From assembly GCA_000469685.2 (NCBI GenBank), contig LS997563.1, positions 15,861,940-15,925,939 of the forward strand: a DNA stretch of 64,000 nucleotides. Reading direction: 5' to 3'. This document shows, one piece after another, positions 13,150 to 25,900 of the stretch. The stretch comes from Haemonchus contortus. Taxonomy: Eukaryota; Nematoda; Chromadorea; Rhabditida; Trichostrongylidae. How positions within the stretch are numbered: the stretch's first letter is position 1; every line of letters starts with the position of its first letter. Below the pieces are notes generated by a model. That model saw only the letters and a program-made list of their open reading frames with translations. It was not told the DNA's origin and did not search any database. A program made the translations under genes and the position numbers.

Positions 13150-14294
13150 CACCATTTTAAACGACCAAATCAAAATGTTAGCGGAAGCGAATCGGCGCAG
13201 CACTACTTGCAGGCTTGTAGAGTAGGAGAGAGGTTTAGCTTTTCGAAATCACTTATCTATGATCAACTGCTTGAAGTTGGTTTTGTAAAGCGCCTTGATT
13301 TTGGGATACCTCACGAAATGAGCGAGCACACTATGGCTGCTTTCATAGTCCGCCGGCCGGCCGGCCGGCGTGCCGGCGTGCGTGCCGGCGGAGGCAGTGC
13401 TAGGGGGGAGGAGGGAGGCAGACAGTGTAAGACAAACAGTCCACGCCCCTTCGAAGGTTGTTTGTTTTCAACCCCTCGAAGGGGCGTGGACTGTTTGCCT
13501 ATCTGTCTACCACCCTCCTCCCCGCTAGCACTGCCTCCGCCGGCACGCACGCCGGCACGCCGGCCGGCCGGCCGGCCGGCACGCGCGCCGGCACGCCGGC
13601 CGGCCGGCGGACTATGAAAGCAGCCTATGATGGATCGCGCCTCCGTGTGCGACTCGTTGCTCAAACGAAATAAAAATGAGCTGTTTCTAAAACGCATGAG
13701 TACGGAGGACTAAAAGTGGATCGTGTACAATAACGAGTAGCAGAAACGATCGTGGAGCCTTCCAATGAGCCGTCGCAAACCGCTGCAAAAGTCAAAATCC
13801 TGGTGCGGAAGATTATGCTGTGCTGCTGGTGGGATTGGTGGGAAATCACTTACCATGAGCTGTTGTCGCATAATCAAGCGATGACTTCGGAAAGGTACTA
13901 GAGTTAAATAGAAAATGTACAGGCAGCGATAGAACAGAATCGGCCCGAACTGGACAATCGTGAGGACGTTTTCTTCCAACAGGATACCTCCAGACCACAC
14001 GTATTTTTGGCCACTCGTCAAAAATCGCAGGAGCTTGAGTGGGATGCCTTGTCACACCCCGCCCCATATAGTCCGGACATAGCACCAGCAGAATACCACT
14101 TGTTTAGGTTTCTGCAGAATACATTGGATGGAAAATCGTTCAATCCGCTGGAGGACTGCAGAAAGCACCTAAGATGGTTTTTCGATTTTATGTCCGAGAC
14201 CTTCTATGGAAGTGGGATACTGAAACTCACAGAAAGATGGCGATTCCTTACTGAACAGAATGAGGATATATCGTTATTGGATTCCTTTTTCTAG
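13150..14294 (+). pseudogene. mariner transposase relic, interrupted by a hairpin element
   Basis: DDD-type mariner transposase remnant. The 5' part (13,150-13,334) gives EANRRSTT and, after a frameshift, VKRLDFGIPHEMSEH, the linker typical of mariner. The 3' part resumes at 13,626 with SVCDSLLKRNKNELFLKR and, after stops, NRPELDNREDVFFQQDTSRPH, then HPAPYSPDIAPAEYHLFRFL, the motif region with the third catalytic Asp (YSPDIAP), and ends at a TAG. The N-terminal helix-turn-helix region is absent. Stop codons at about 13,712 and 13,736, frameshifts and a 291-bp insertion (13,335-13,625) make it inactive. Confidence 0.9.
13335..13625. mobile_element. 291-bp GC-rich hairpin MITE nested in mariner
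   Basis: Perfect 20-bp terminal inverted repeats (GGCTGCTTTCATAGTCCGCC and its complement), flanked by TAT on both sides (13,332-13,334 and 13,626-13,628). The whole element is a near-continuous palindrome: CCGG and CGTGCCGG repeats, a GGGGAGGAGGG block, and a CCCCTTCGAAGG core match in the opposite arm. It splits the mariner transposase between its linker and catalytic parts, so it moved after the mariner. Confidence 0.9.
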
Positions 14295-14518
14295 GAATTT
14301 TCACTCAAAGATGTATCAAAACGGCGGAGACGTTTCGGACAACCCAACATAATAGCTGTGAATAGACGGAAGTAGCTCTTGATTCAGGCTTATTCGATGT
14401 TTGGACAAAATGACGATAAAAATTTGCACAAAGAAAAGAGTCTTCAAATGATCCATTCATTTACAATGCAAAAATCAGTATAAAATTACAATTTCACAGA
14501 GTAACTCTACTCATTTAA

Positions 14519-14595
14519 AGGCACGGTTCGCGATGATTCAATGGGCGGGTGTGTCGATGACGTGTCCGCCCATTGAATCATCGCGAACCGTGCCT
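14519..14595. mobile_element. 77-bp TTAA-flanked perfect hairpin
   Basis: Two 31-bp perfect inverted arms (14,518-14,548 and 14,566-14,596) starting AGGCACGGTTCGCGATGATT around a 17-base loop. It is flanked by TTAA (14,515-14,518) and TCAA (14,596-14,599). The terminus is shared with the 648-bp element at 52,135-52,782, which suggests one TTAA-targeting family. Confidence 0.75.
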
Positions 14596-14599
14596 TCAA

Positions 14600-16964
14600 G
14601 AGACTTTTTTAGACTAGTTAAATGAAACCAATAGCAAAAGTCGTTATAACAGCTTTTTCAGCACTGTATGTAGTCACTGGTGTCAGGTTAAATTCCGATT
14701 GAAATTGGCTGCTTATTCAAGGACGTGGTGCAGTTGTATCGACCAAAGTTGACCTCTTCGATGGAAACACTGATTGAATAGATAAAGAGAGAATATCCCA
14801 AAAATGAGAAGATACTTCTCCCGTGCTATTGAGTGTTAATTGCCTAAGGGAACTATTTTTTTCAATTCACATAGTCCTCATTTGCTGTGCCAATTAGGAT
14901 TTTTCATTTACTGAAGCTATTTATCAGATTATTTCCAGAAAGATGCGTCGCTTTCTCGTCCAAGACGTGTGGGAGGTATTATCGTGGGCCACATATCGAC
15001 AGGCAGCTAATCAGACACATTTTCCATCATTTTGTTCATAAATTGTTGTAAAGAGCCTGCGAAAATGGTCAAATGGCAGCGAGGTTATCATCTCTGACCG
15101 ATACAACTGCCCATCTCCTCTCGCCCAAGATCGCTATAACTTGTTCAAAGGTCTGGTTGTAAAACGGCTTCACATTGCTCCACAACTGTTCGTGATTGTC
15201 CTTTAGTGACAGCGATATCAAGTGGAGTAATGACCGTGGGTCCTTTCTGAAACACGAAGAATATTCAGTGATATTCAGTAGCCTGCTCAGAGAAAAAATT
15301 AAGTTTCCCTTTAGTACCGCCCGCACAATCCCTTCGAAATGCTAAACAGTAATAGAGATAGATTGGTAGTCTATAGAATTCAAAGGCGTATTACGCAGAC
15401 TCTACGAGTATAGGAAAACCTTCACTTCAAATTTTTCCACTTTTTACCAAAAAAGGCGGTTGAATGGAACTGAGACACTCTTCGAAGAGATTGTGACATT
15501 ATAAGTAGTAAGAGGGGTGTATTCGGACGGGACTTGAGTCGGGTGCAACCTCGTGAAGAACTTGCTACAGATGCAAAGAATTGCTCTCTACTTCCATTGC
15601 ACGCTGCTCTCTTATTTTTATCTGGACAATGGCTGCTTATAAAGCTGTCTTTCATGGTTAGCCACTCTGACGTATTCGCCTCCAATCCGATCCAGTCGCG
15701 TCTAACCACAAGCCCACCTGAGAATCATCGTTTCAGTGGAGTAAAGACGTCTTTCATATTTCTTACTTACTGGCCAACACCCACTGCCGTAAAGCATTGT
15801 GGGCCTTATCTCTGCCCGAAATGCCTTTCCTTCGAGCATACTAGAGCTCAGACGGCAGCAGAAGATACCAGTAGACTACCTCAACGTTATCCAAGCCGCG
15901 CTTATTCAGGCGTACACAGCCTGGCCCACGCTACTATCAGCGGCTAGATCACACCCCATGAACCGGAAGTCCTGCACCATTTCGATGGGTTCTCAAGGAT
16001 GTCTGCGATTGACTACGTTCACTCTTCCGAGCTGAGGAACTGGCCTTTTTCATGCGCAGTCGAACCCATCTTCTGTCAGCTCCTTCTAACATTTCTGCTG
16101 CTTGTCGTGGACTTCTTTGTTGCTCTCCGCTATCGGGCGATGTCGTCAACGCCGAAGATGGTCTATAGGGTCCATTCATGAGTTCCTTTCTCTTTCTCTT
16201 TCTTATTTTTATCTAATCTCTTCGATCTGATGCACTTGAAAATTTTCCACACCACATACGCACCAGCTAACACTCGTGCTAGCACATGATGGAACAGCCG
16301 CTAGGACACAACAAACAGCACGGCTTCAATATCGAACTTCGAACCTACTAGTTCTACTTTCAGTGTTGTTTTCGCAAATTCGAAACCATTCTCTTATTGC
16401 ATGAACTTCAGCCCAAATCACTGCTGCATACCAGGTGATACACTTCGGAGCCTGCAGCGCCCGATCTTGTTATCGAAGGCGGGACTGCCAGAAATCCAGA
16501 ACGTTGAAGTTCTTCGGAAGGGACAAATGAGACGGTCTCTAGGGAAGATTCGCGAAAGGGTGGACCAATTAAAATAAAGAGAGCTGCATAAGGGTATTAA
16601 TAGTGCTAAAATCCTTTCTGTGGTGACATTGCAGTAGTGGATGACCTCATCTTCCCATAGTGATGGCGACAGACAAGTAGGACTTGCTTGTGCTATGTTC
16701 CAAGATTTAGGAACATTTTGCCTTATTCGACGTTCTGCTCGACGTGAACTTCAGTGGTAAGGTCATGATAGAAGGGCCTTTTTCTGCTACTCTGTCCTCT
16801 TCTGTGAAATAGCTATTTTTGCTGATTTTAAATAAAAACAAACACGCCGCGGAGTAGTCAGAGCCTGAGCGCCTTCCCATTCGAAACATTGAGTCGGAGG
16901 TAACATTTGGAGTAGACCGTCAATCGCGTTCCCTGAACATTAGAACTCACTGGGAAAGGAAGAG
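14600..16964. other. intergenic, no gene recognised
   Basis: Contains a 137-codon plus-strand ORF (15,534-15,947) with no recognisable motif or splice partner, and several shorter overlapping ORFs. Nothing here could be assigned. Confidence 0.45.
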
Positions 16965-19900
16965 TTAGCATGAGGCATAGAACATTAGAGAAGTACCGAT
17001 AGCTGTGTAATCACAGTCCAGATCTTTTTCGTTTTCGATTTCGGATCCTTTATTTTGGATAACTTTGGGAATCTGCCCCCAGTCTTGATCAGCTGCAATT
17101 ATTACATCAGACCATGTGCAACAACTGCACTACCAAAATGGTTGGCGGCAACAACTGAGAAATGCTCTTACGACATTTCTCTATCTTTCGATCTTATCCT
17201 AAAAGATTGGGGTCATTGAAATGCAACCGTACTGAGTTTTTTGTCGATTCCCATGCTTTGCTTACTACTTTGATGTACTTTATCTTGAGTGATAAGGAAC
17301 CTCCGCTGAGGAACTCATTCTTTGGCTCACCCGGTGCACCGACATTGCTTCAACTCATGTTGAAAAGGCTTTGAACGGTGCCTTCTGATTTTATTGGCGA
17401 GTGGTTATAACACCTCGCCATAGATCTCCTATAGCGAGAGTCATAATTTTCCGGTCAAACACACAAACACATGCGCACCGATACACACACAACACTCAGG
17501 GCCTGGCTGCTTTGTAAACTTGTTCAATTGTGAGATTGTGGTTCGGTCCAGGATCTCAATCGGCAACCCTAAAGTGATGTTGTTCATTTTCTGCACTGCT
17601 ATTTGTCCGTTTCCGATCCGCGATAGCAGAGAGTTGGTAGACCCACTAAAAACCAGGTGACCATCGTCATTTCTGTTGGAAACTTACAATATTTCTTCCA
17701 AAAATTATCTTTTCCTGCTGTCAGCTCTTTCAAAGAGTTCGCATTTCTCCATGGAAGTCCAATTGTTAATTCGTACATCTGAAATAGATGAGTTGATATT
17801 TCCAAAACTTTTCATCATTTCCTTAACATTCGGTTTAGACGCCTTGTGAATTGCGGTAGAGAACTTCAAAATAAAAGAAATGGCAAATACATAACGGCTA
17901 CTAATTAATTTATGTCAATAGTGCTGTTGTCAACAGCTGTCTCTTTTAATTTATACAATCGATCCCCCGAGGCAAGAGTTATGTTTCAGCAACTCAAAAT
18001 CTTCAAAAAATCTGGATTAATGGCGATGCGTAGCCATCAGCAGATACTTAGCCCTTCGCCATCCTCAGCTACATTTATATGTAACGTCGTTTCTCCACAA
18101 GAACCTTTGTCTCCTTTGTGCCTCGATTATATTCGAGAACAATCTCGGAGTTACTGCCACTTGTAATCAAACAGGTCCCGAAAGTTCCTCTTGTGAATCA
18201 TGTCGTAATTCACAAATGACCAACGCTATTCATCACACGCGTGTCGCAATTAGCTGGTCGCTTAGTTCTACCCCAATGGGAAGGGCTTTTTGCAGAATTC
18301 AGCGATAAAATTTAATTACTAACTGCAAGAGCTCTCAGAAAAAATCGGCGGTACAGCCGAACCCGAACAACTCCCATGGGAGGTTTTGTCGCGGTGCTTT
18401 TGGACATGAAGAAAAGCTATACAACGAGCTCTTCACTTAAGGCCTAACAGCCACGGTTACCATCTGCAGCAGTTAGTTTCAAGGGTTTGCTCATTCAATC
18501 AAAAAAGAAACGCAACCGAGCAAGGGGTTTGTCTATCTTCTACACGATTGTCTATCGCGTCGTCACGCCACGTCTATGTTCAAGCTGAAGCTCATTCCCA
18601 TGTAGCACGAAAAGGTTATTAAGTTTTCAAGACGAACCAGATATAGATACATCTCAAAATCGTGCTTAGGCTTTGCTCGTTCGCCCTTGTGCACAGCCCT
18701 CGGTGTATAAATGTCTAATGGATAGCCAATCTGTTCCCTATCGTTGGATCTGAATTATTCTTTTTTCCTTAGTGTTTCAGACACGAGTGAGAATCAAACG
18801 TACTTCTTCGGATGTTGCGTACTAAACTGAAAACCAAACAAGCGAACAATATCTCTTTCGTGAGGGCCACCGACGAGAATAGCTGACGGCCGTATGTTGC
18901 CATGCACGAGACCGATTCCATGTATGCTCTTCATAGCTTCTATTATGTAACGGCATATGCGGAAAGCCGATGTAATGCTGAAAGTGTAGTTATTTGGTCA
19001 CTGAGGGCTGTTCCTTCACATTTTTTGGAAAGGCAGCAGAGGCTATGATGCTGGGTCCAATAAAAGAAAAATAAAAACAGTCATAAAGTCAAATAAACGG
19101 GTGAAGAATAAAGTACATGAAAAATCAAAGCCATCGCTTGACCCTCTCAGCGTTACTCAACATAAGCAAGCCGGAAAGATATGCTCTATCAATCGTTTAT
19201 CCATGTTCTTCAAGAATTTGTCATGAGTTTTGCAACCAGCGTAGACTTCATGCCTATAGGTGATGATACGCGGCCGAGTGATAACAAGAATGCACCATTT
19301 ATTAACCGTGACAGCTTTGAATCGTCTCAGATGGGCCTTGTTTTCGATTTGTGTAACTGCTCGTTTTTAGATATTTTTTTCAAAGTAATCGTCACGTACA
19401 ATAACGCCAAGAAAACAAAGATCAGGTGAGCAGGACACGTTATGCGATATAGTGATGATCGTTGGACCAGGGCGGTTACTGACTGGATCCCTCGGGACAT
19501 CAAACGAACTCCAGGACGGCCGCCAACAAGATAGCAGACTTCCTCACGAAAGCTCTGAAGGAAAGGAATGTTGGACCTCGAGTCCCTGAAGCGAGGAAGA
19601 TTCACTGAACCACTCTGGCTCGCGATAGGGACGAATGGAAACGCTACTGGCCCCCTCTCGAGGAAGTCGATGATCAACGGGACTACAGGTGATACAGGTG
19701 AACATCACGTACCTGATTTTATATCTGTGTAACTGGCTCTGCAAGGTCTGCCCTACGTGATCGGTGATGTAGAATCTGAACTGAACTGATTCCTCACATA
19801 AACTTAGTGGAAAATAAAGCTCTGTGCTTACGTAAGATCGTCTGTCTTTCCTTTCCCGTACAGTTTAGGTAGATATCTGTTTTCGATTTTCTTCTCTTTC

Positions 19901-22900
19901 ATCAACTCTAAAGCTCTTATTTCCTTCTGCAACCTAAACAAAAATGGACCAGAAGGAGCAACAAAGTTACAATAATTGTGGAAGTATAGAACCACGACTC
20001 AAAGGCACAGTTTATGATGATTTTCGGGTATCCTACTTATATAATCGGCTAAGTGTGTCTGTTGGTGTGTTTGTGTGTGTGTCAGTATATGTGTGTTTGT
20101 CTGACCTGAAACTCATAACTCCTGGCCCACTGAACCTAGAACATTCAAATTCGGAGGAGAGATAGGCGGAACGATGGGAACAGCGATGGTAAGTGATAGG
20201 AAGTGACAGCAATCAACAGAAACAGATAAAGAGCCTTAAAAGGTAAAGGTCACAGGGCCCGTAACTCCGTTCGTATTAGCGGTGAAGCCGTGGCACTTTG
20301 GCAAGTGATGTAGGGTGCGAAAGGACCGTTAGTGATTGGTGACAGGGAATGATAGCAAGTGATAGGGACTGACAAGAAGCTATAGAAGGCGAGGGCCTGT
20401 AGGTCTGTGACGCGCTCCCCGTTAATAGTGGAGTCTTGGTATTTCAATAGATGATGTAAAATGTGAGAGGATTGTAGGTACTCGGTGACGGGATCGAGAA
20501 CGGTTGGTGTCAGGCCAGGAGCTGATAAAACTGATAAGGGCTAATGAGAATCCTGGAAAGCGTAGAGTCACTATAATAATGGCATTAATAGTGGAGCCTT
20601 GACAGTTTGGCACGTGATGTGGAGTATGGCGGGGTCGTAGACGAACGATAATAGGAACTGATAACAGCCGATAGCGGCTGATAACAGCACTTGCCAATCG
20701 AATTTAACTCCTGTGGTATTAACGATGTATTTATGATTACGACTATTACATAGATTACGACCGCTACCCACCAAAGTTTGTAACTCGGTCGAAAATCAAG
20801 GTTACATGATGTTTTGATATCATTTACGTCAAAGCTCATCCGACCGCCAATAACTCGGGATTCTCAACTAATGATGTATGTACCTGTAGAGGAAAGAAGG
20901 TCCAGTGATACCAAAACCTTATAATGGTGTTATTATCACTTGAGAACATTAGCGAGTACTACTAAATTCATTGGTTGCCTATCAAACCTTTAATGACTCA
21001 TAATTTTCAAGATCAAGAGCAACCGATTGACACTTTTAATCGTAGGCGTATGCGTGGACATGTGGTGCACGCATTGGCGTGCGTAGCCCAACTGGTTTAG
21101 TTATAAGTAAATGATGAAAGGGATAGATCAGAATAGAGCAAAAGAGGCGAAGAAAACGAGAAAATCGGCGTACTGGAAAAAAGCTTCTGGCGCAAAGGGC
21201 AAAATTAGGGTTGGACGAGAATGTGATGACAAAAGGGGCATGGAAAAGATACTTGGGCGAGCTGTCCAAATGTGTATGTCACTAAGTGCATCCGACGGAG
21301 GACGGTACGAACGTGCGTCCGAGGGTGTGCGCGCGGCAAAGTTCGATTTGTACGACTGCGGCGCCAATTTTCGGGGCACAAACTTGAAGTAGTGTAGTTT
21401 AGTAGGGTCAGATGATCTTCCTAATCCACTCTATTTCAAATTTTGGCCCCAATGATAGGCGTCAAAGTCGTTCAAATCATTACGAACTTCGCCGCGCAAT
21501 TTGCCGCGCGCATCCTCGGACTGCAGTGGGCTGCGTGAGTGCATAATGTGCGTTCCGGTGCGAACAGTACAACCTCTACAACCTCTACGACGCCGTGAGA
21601 ACTCGTCCGCCTTCGGTTGTGAACGTCGGCTGAGCCAGTTTTGAGGGCTCACTACGCCCTACCCGGGCCTTTTTTCGACAGGGCGTCGTCTCTTGCGCCA
21701 TCCTGTGGAGGCCACGGATGACATGAAGATTCTAATGAGTTCGATTTCATTATCTATCACCAGTTTGCCTGGCTCATCAGCACATTGGAATCATCTGATC
21801 ATCATCGCAAACTGACGTGGACCATCACGTTGAAAGGATATGAAACAAATCGTTCCCACAACTCGGAGCTTCTGTGAAAAAGTGTCCTTTGATCTTTAGC
21901 GTTCTTTGATGACCTTAGAGATCCGACAGTGACTGCATTAGTCCAGTCGTACTCATGAAATCGCGTCAGGTATCCGGTCCACTCAATTTTCACTTTCTTC
22001 ACCATGTAGCAAATCTTCTGATCTTCATTCGTTGGTGATGTGTGGACAGCAGATGCTGGGAGCTTGTGTCCTGAAACCAGCCCCGTTCTGGCGGTTTGTT
22101 GGAAACGTGTAGCGAACAGTGGTGAAGCTTACGATGTTTGGGGCAGGTGCAGGCTAATTAACAATAATCATGCAGAGCGATTTCTTCCCTCAAATCAGGG
22201 TGACCAGATAGGCCCGTGGGTACGATTGGGCTGGGTAGAAAAAAAGATAACAGCTGGATCATACAGGTACCCCTGTCGAGATGAGAGGCTCAACGGCAAC
22301 ATGTGCTGGCCTATAAGTGGATTCGTGAAAACAAAGTTATTTCAAAGCGGCTGTTGGTTGTTCAGTCTCCATCAGAACAAGATGTGAGAGCAGTGTCTCG
22401 ATGGTGCGGGTATGTGCTGAGAAGTCTGCAGAAAAGGGAGGCAGTGGAATTCGAGGTTAGAAGTAGGTGACCACGAAGAGCCAAAAGAAGAGGTGGCCGT
22501 ACTTAATCGAGGAGGACCTCGCCGACGGACCCTGCAACGGCTCGGAATTCATTGGTAGAAGACAACAAAGACTCAATATTTTCCCATTACGGTAACAAAT
22601 GACATGGGCAGATCCAGCAGGAAGCCCAAAATGAATCATTGGATTTGAGAGAGTTAAACTATGAAAGGCGAGAAGTCACGGAACTGCAAGTTCTATCGCA
22701 CTTACCATTTTGACTGTATTCGCGATTACACGACAATGGAAAGGAACTTATGTTAGTACGTCTCAAGTACCACCTTCGACAATACGAGTGCAATGGGCAA
22801 TGCTGAAGCGAGCCACAACGAATTTTCGACGAAGTCAAGCGAGTCAGGAAAATGATCACTCTTTGTGATCACCCACGGGTACTGCTCAATACAACATGAC

Positions 22901-25900
22901 TCTCACTCTGGAACACCTTACAGCCGAGGTCTATCACTGCTGACTAGAAAAGGCTGCAGAACTTCATCGCCATGATTATCAGGGGCACAAGAAGATTCAT
23001 CTGCTAATGGTTAATGCCACACTCCACGAAGCCAAGATTGATCAGAGAAATTCCTCGAGCTTGCTCTGCTCTCCTTCTTTCTTGCGCTCAACATCTGCCG
23101 TAGACTACGAATATCGCTTCTTCGGGGATTAACATATTTTGTTCCTTAAAACAGCATCCTGCTGAAGTTTCCCGCCACGGAGGTATTCGTTAGCAACCAT
23201 AAGCATTCACTAACGGATCACGCTTATTTTTGTGAAAAAGTAGAGGAAAGTGAAGCTACATTAGCTAGCTAGCTAGCTGGCTAGCTACATCGTAGTAACA
23301 GCAATCTCACTGGCTGGAAGAAGCTTATGAAACCTTTATCCATGCTGGAAATCCAAAGCAAGAAGGCTACAGACTTTTCAACACTTTTGAGGCTTCTTTC
23401 AGAAAATTGTAGTATGTGCCTGTACCCCTCATGCCTGACCGTTGCATCATCCAGTAGTTGGAGACAGCACTTACATTGAAATCCCCTGGGTACTGCTTTT
23501 TGGAAATCTTATTTGCTTGAATTTTGGCGCAGAGTATCTTCCCATCGTCGCACTTTTCCACTCGCATCAGCATTCCGTGGGAAGCCATCACCAGAACGTC
23601 CATTATGGAAAACCTGGCAGCAAAAGGAGAAGTGAGTGAAACTTATAGGGACCTATTCTTTTACATTTCACCTCACTACATATATGTACACTGTTCCGCA
23701 TAGATGCGCGTTCACCCATGGCTTCAAAACTAGTAACTCTCAGTGTTGCTCGAAAACCTCCAATTGAAAGTTGTGGCAAGTATTAATCGAAGTTTGCATA
23801 GATACCATATCTCAAATTGGAAAATGCTAAGTTTTTATCTTCATCTCCTTGAGATAGGTTCCCTGACCTAATCCGCACAAAGATACGTCTGCTTAACATT
23901 ACATTAATGACGAAAGGTCAATAAAAATGACAAATCACAAATTCATTAATTTGATAGCCCCCGCTCCTTCGAATAGTTGCAAGATGGTATCGTCTATGCT
24001 TTCATAAAGATTGTCGATAAGCCTTTGGTCGACTTCATGCGATGCTTCGATGATGGCTTCTTTGAGCTATATGACGCCTCCAAACGAGCAGTTATTGGCG
24101 TACGTCTCTATCATCATGATCCGCCTTACGTTCCTCGTTTTTAATCGAGGTCAGGACCCTTGGTGAAACAAGGAAGAATGGCGATTTGATGTCGTCTGAA
24201 CCCCACTCGGGTGCTTTGGTGATATGTATCGGGGTGTAATCTTGCGTAAAATTAAAGTTCTGCCGCATATGATGGTCACAAAAGGGAAAGAATGTGTGTA
24301 TTATAGCAACCCAGCTGGCAGAGGAATTCGTGTTTCACTTTGCCGAGCTAAGTTTGAGTCGCCTCTTCAATATCATTGCTGTCCACCATTTCGCCGCCTC
24401 TCTTGAAGTTCCGTCCTGGAAAAAAGTCCCCCCTCCCTGAGATCGTGCCAGCAGAATCGATTGCCGCTCGCTCCGTCGCATTTAAATTTTGGATCGGACA
24501 CAACTCAGAGAGAAAAGCATCTAGCGAAAGAAGGTTGAATCTCACAGAGGAACAGCCAAATCTCTCTAGTCAGATCGTCAGGAATGGCACCTTCCTCTTT
24601 TTTGACGGGCCATGAACTTGTACTTGGGTACCAACCAATAAAATGCATCCGTTGAGACATCGAGTTCGAGGGAAGATTTCATCCCCGCGCATGCCTTTGT
24701 CGACTTTGATGCTTTTTGTAGAATCCTCCGCTCATCTCTAATCGAAGGCAGGATGTTCGGAGGCTGTTTGATCCCATAAGCGACAGGGTACTTGAGGAAA
24801 CTGTTGATAGCCTCGTGGCAGCGGACCGAATCCTGTGCGATTCGAGGTTGGACGATGCGGCCTGTTTTTCAGAAATTCAACCTTTTCTGAATTGCGACAG
24901 TGTTGTCCTTTAGCCTTAGCCCGCTCAAGAAAGGCTTCACATCTAGGGAGCAGTTATACCAAGCGATAACGAGAGGACCGAGAGAATATAGCTTGGACGT
25001 ATTTCTTTGCCTCTCATTAATATGCCAATGCGACTTTAACAACAAATGAAGACAAAAAACATAACGCCATTCCATTTGACATTTGGTGTTGTGTGCTAAC
25101 TTTGATTAAAACTTGCCACCACCACCACTTCCAATTGGAGAAATTCCACGAGCATCGAGAGTTATGAGTTTTGGGCAATTCAGGGATGGACGTATATTTA
25201 TGCGGAGCACTGTAAACGGTGCACTAGTGTCTGTCTATCCGTAAGGGAATTTGATATTACATAAGAAACAACTGAAGAGGTCTTGGAATGGCATTTAGCA
25301 AGAACATTAGAGCCCACGTGACTTCACGAAGCTGCGCTCATAGGGTTCTACTTCAAGGACCTGTCTGGAAGGTCACATTAGTCAAACAGCTATCCACGAG
25401 CCTCGTCGAAGACAGCACCGAAGATTAAAAACGCTGACGAAATGCCATCCAATGCCTGATCAGCACCTTGAAATCAACCTTCTCCTCTCACAACTACTCC
25501 AACATCGACGATAATAACGACAACTACTGCGTGGTCATCGCCTTCCATAACAAACCGTCCGACTACTCGCTTACGACGCAGTCCACGTTCCCTTCACATT
25601 GACCCCAGCAACAGCTCGTGGTGCTCGGGAACCGCCAAGTTTTGGAGGAGTGTTGGGAAGCAAATATGATCTTTCTGCAATGTCAAATACATTTTATCTC
25701 TGATGTTCACTTCTTGACCAGGAACCTAACCAACTAGGAGAGCAAAACATACACCCATCATTTCCTTTGTAAGAGGTTGTAAGAGTTATCGGAATGTAAG
25801 AGAATAGAAGATTTAGATGAACCCCCTGACTATTTTTGGTCATTGATTCCTGGTGGGGAGATTGCTACTTGGATAAGGCTTACGGGGTGACAGGGCAGAG

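Noticed and set aside
13207..13697. Long ORFs rich in Arg, Ala, Gly and Pro on both strands
   Set aside because: They are translations of the CCGG-rich hairpin MITE, where palindromic GC-rich DNA keeps several frames open.
15534..15947. 137-codon plus-strand ORF as a possible gene
   Set aside because: No recognisable motif; a competing frame and the opposite strand are equally open.
17599..17687. Reading pseudokinase exon 6 through to the TAG at 17,599
   Set aside because: A strong GTAAGT donor at 17,687 joins in phase to an exon at 17,092 that resembles the rest of the kinase C-lobe.
22659..22859. Retrotransposon endonuclease remnant
   Set aside because: No GDxN or ETRW motif could be found; the similarity was too weak to call.
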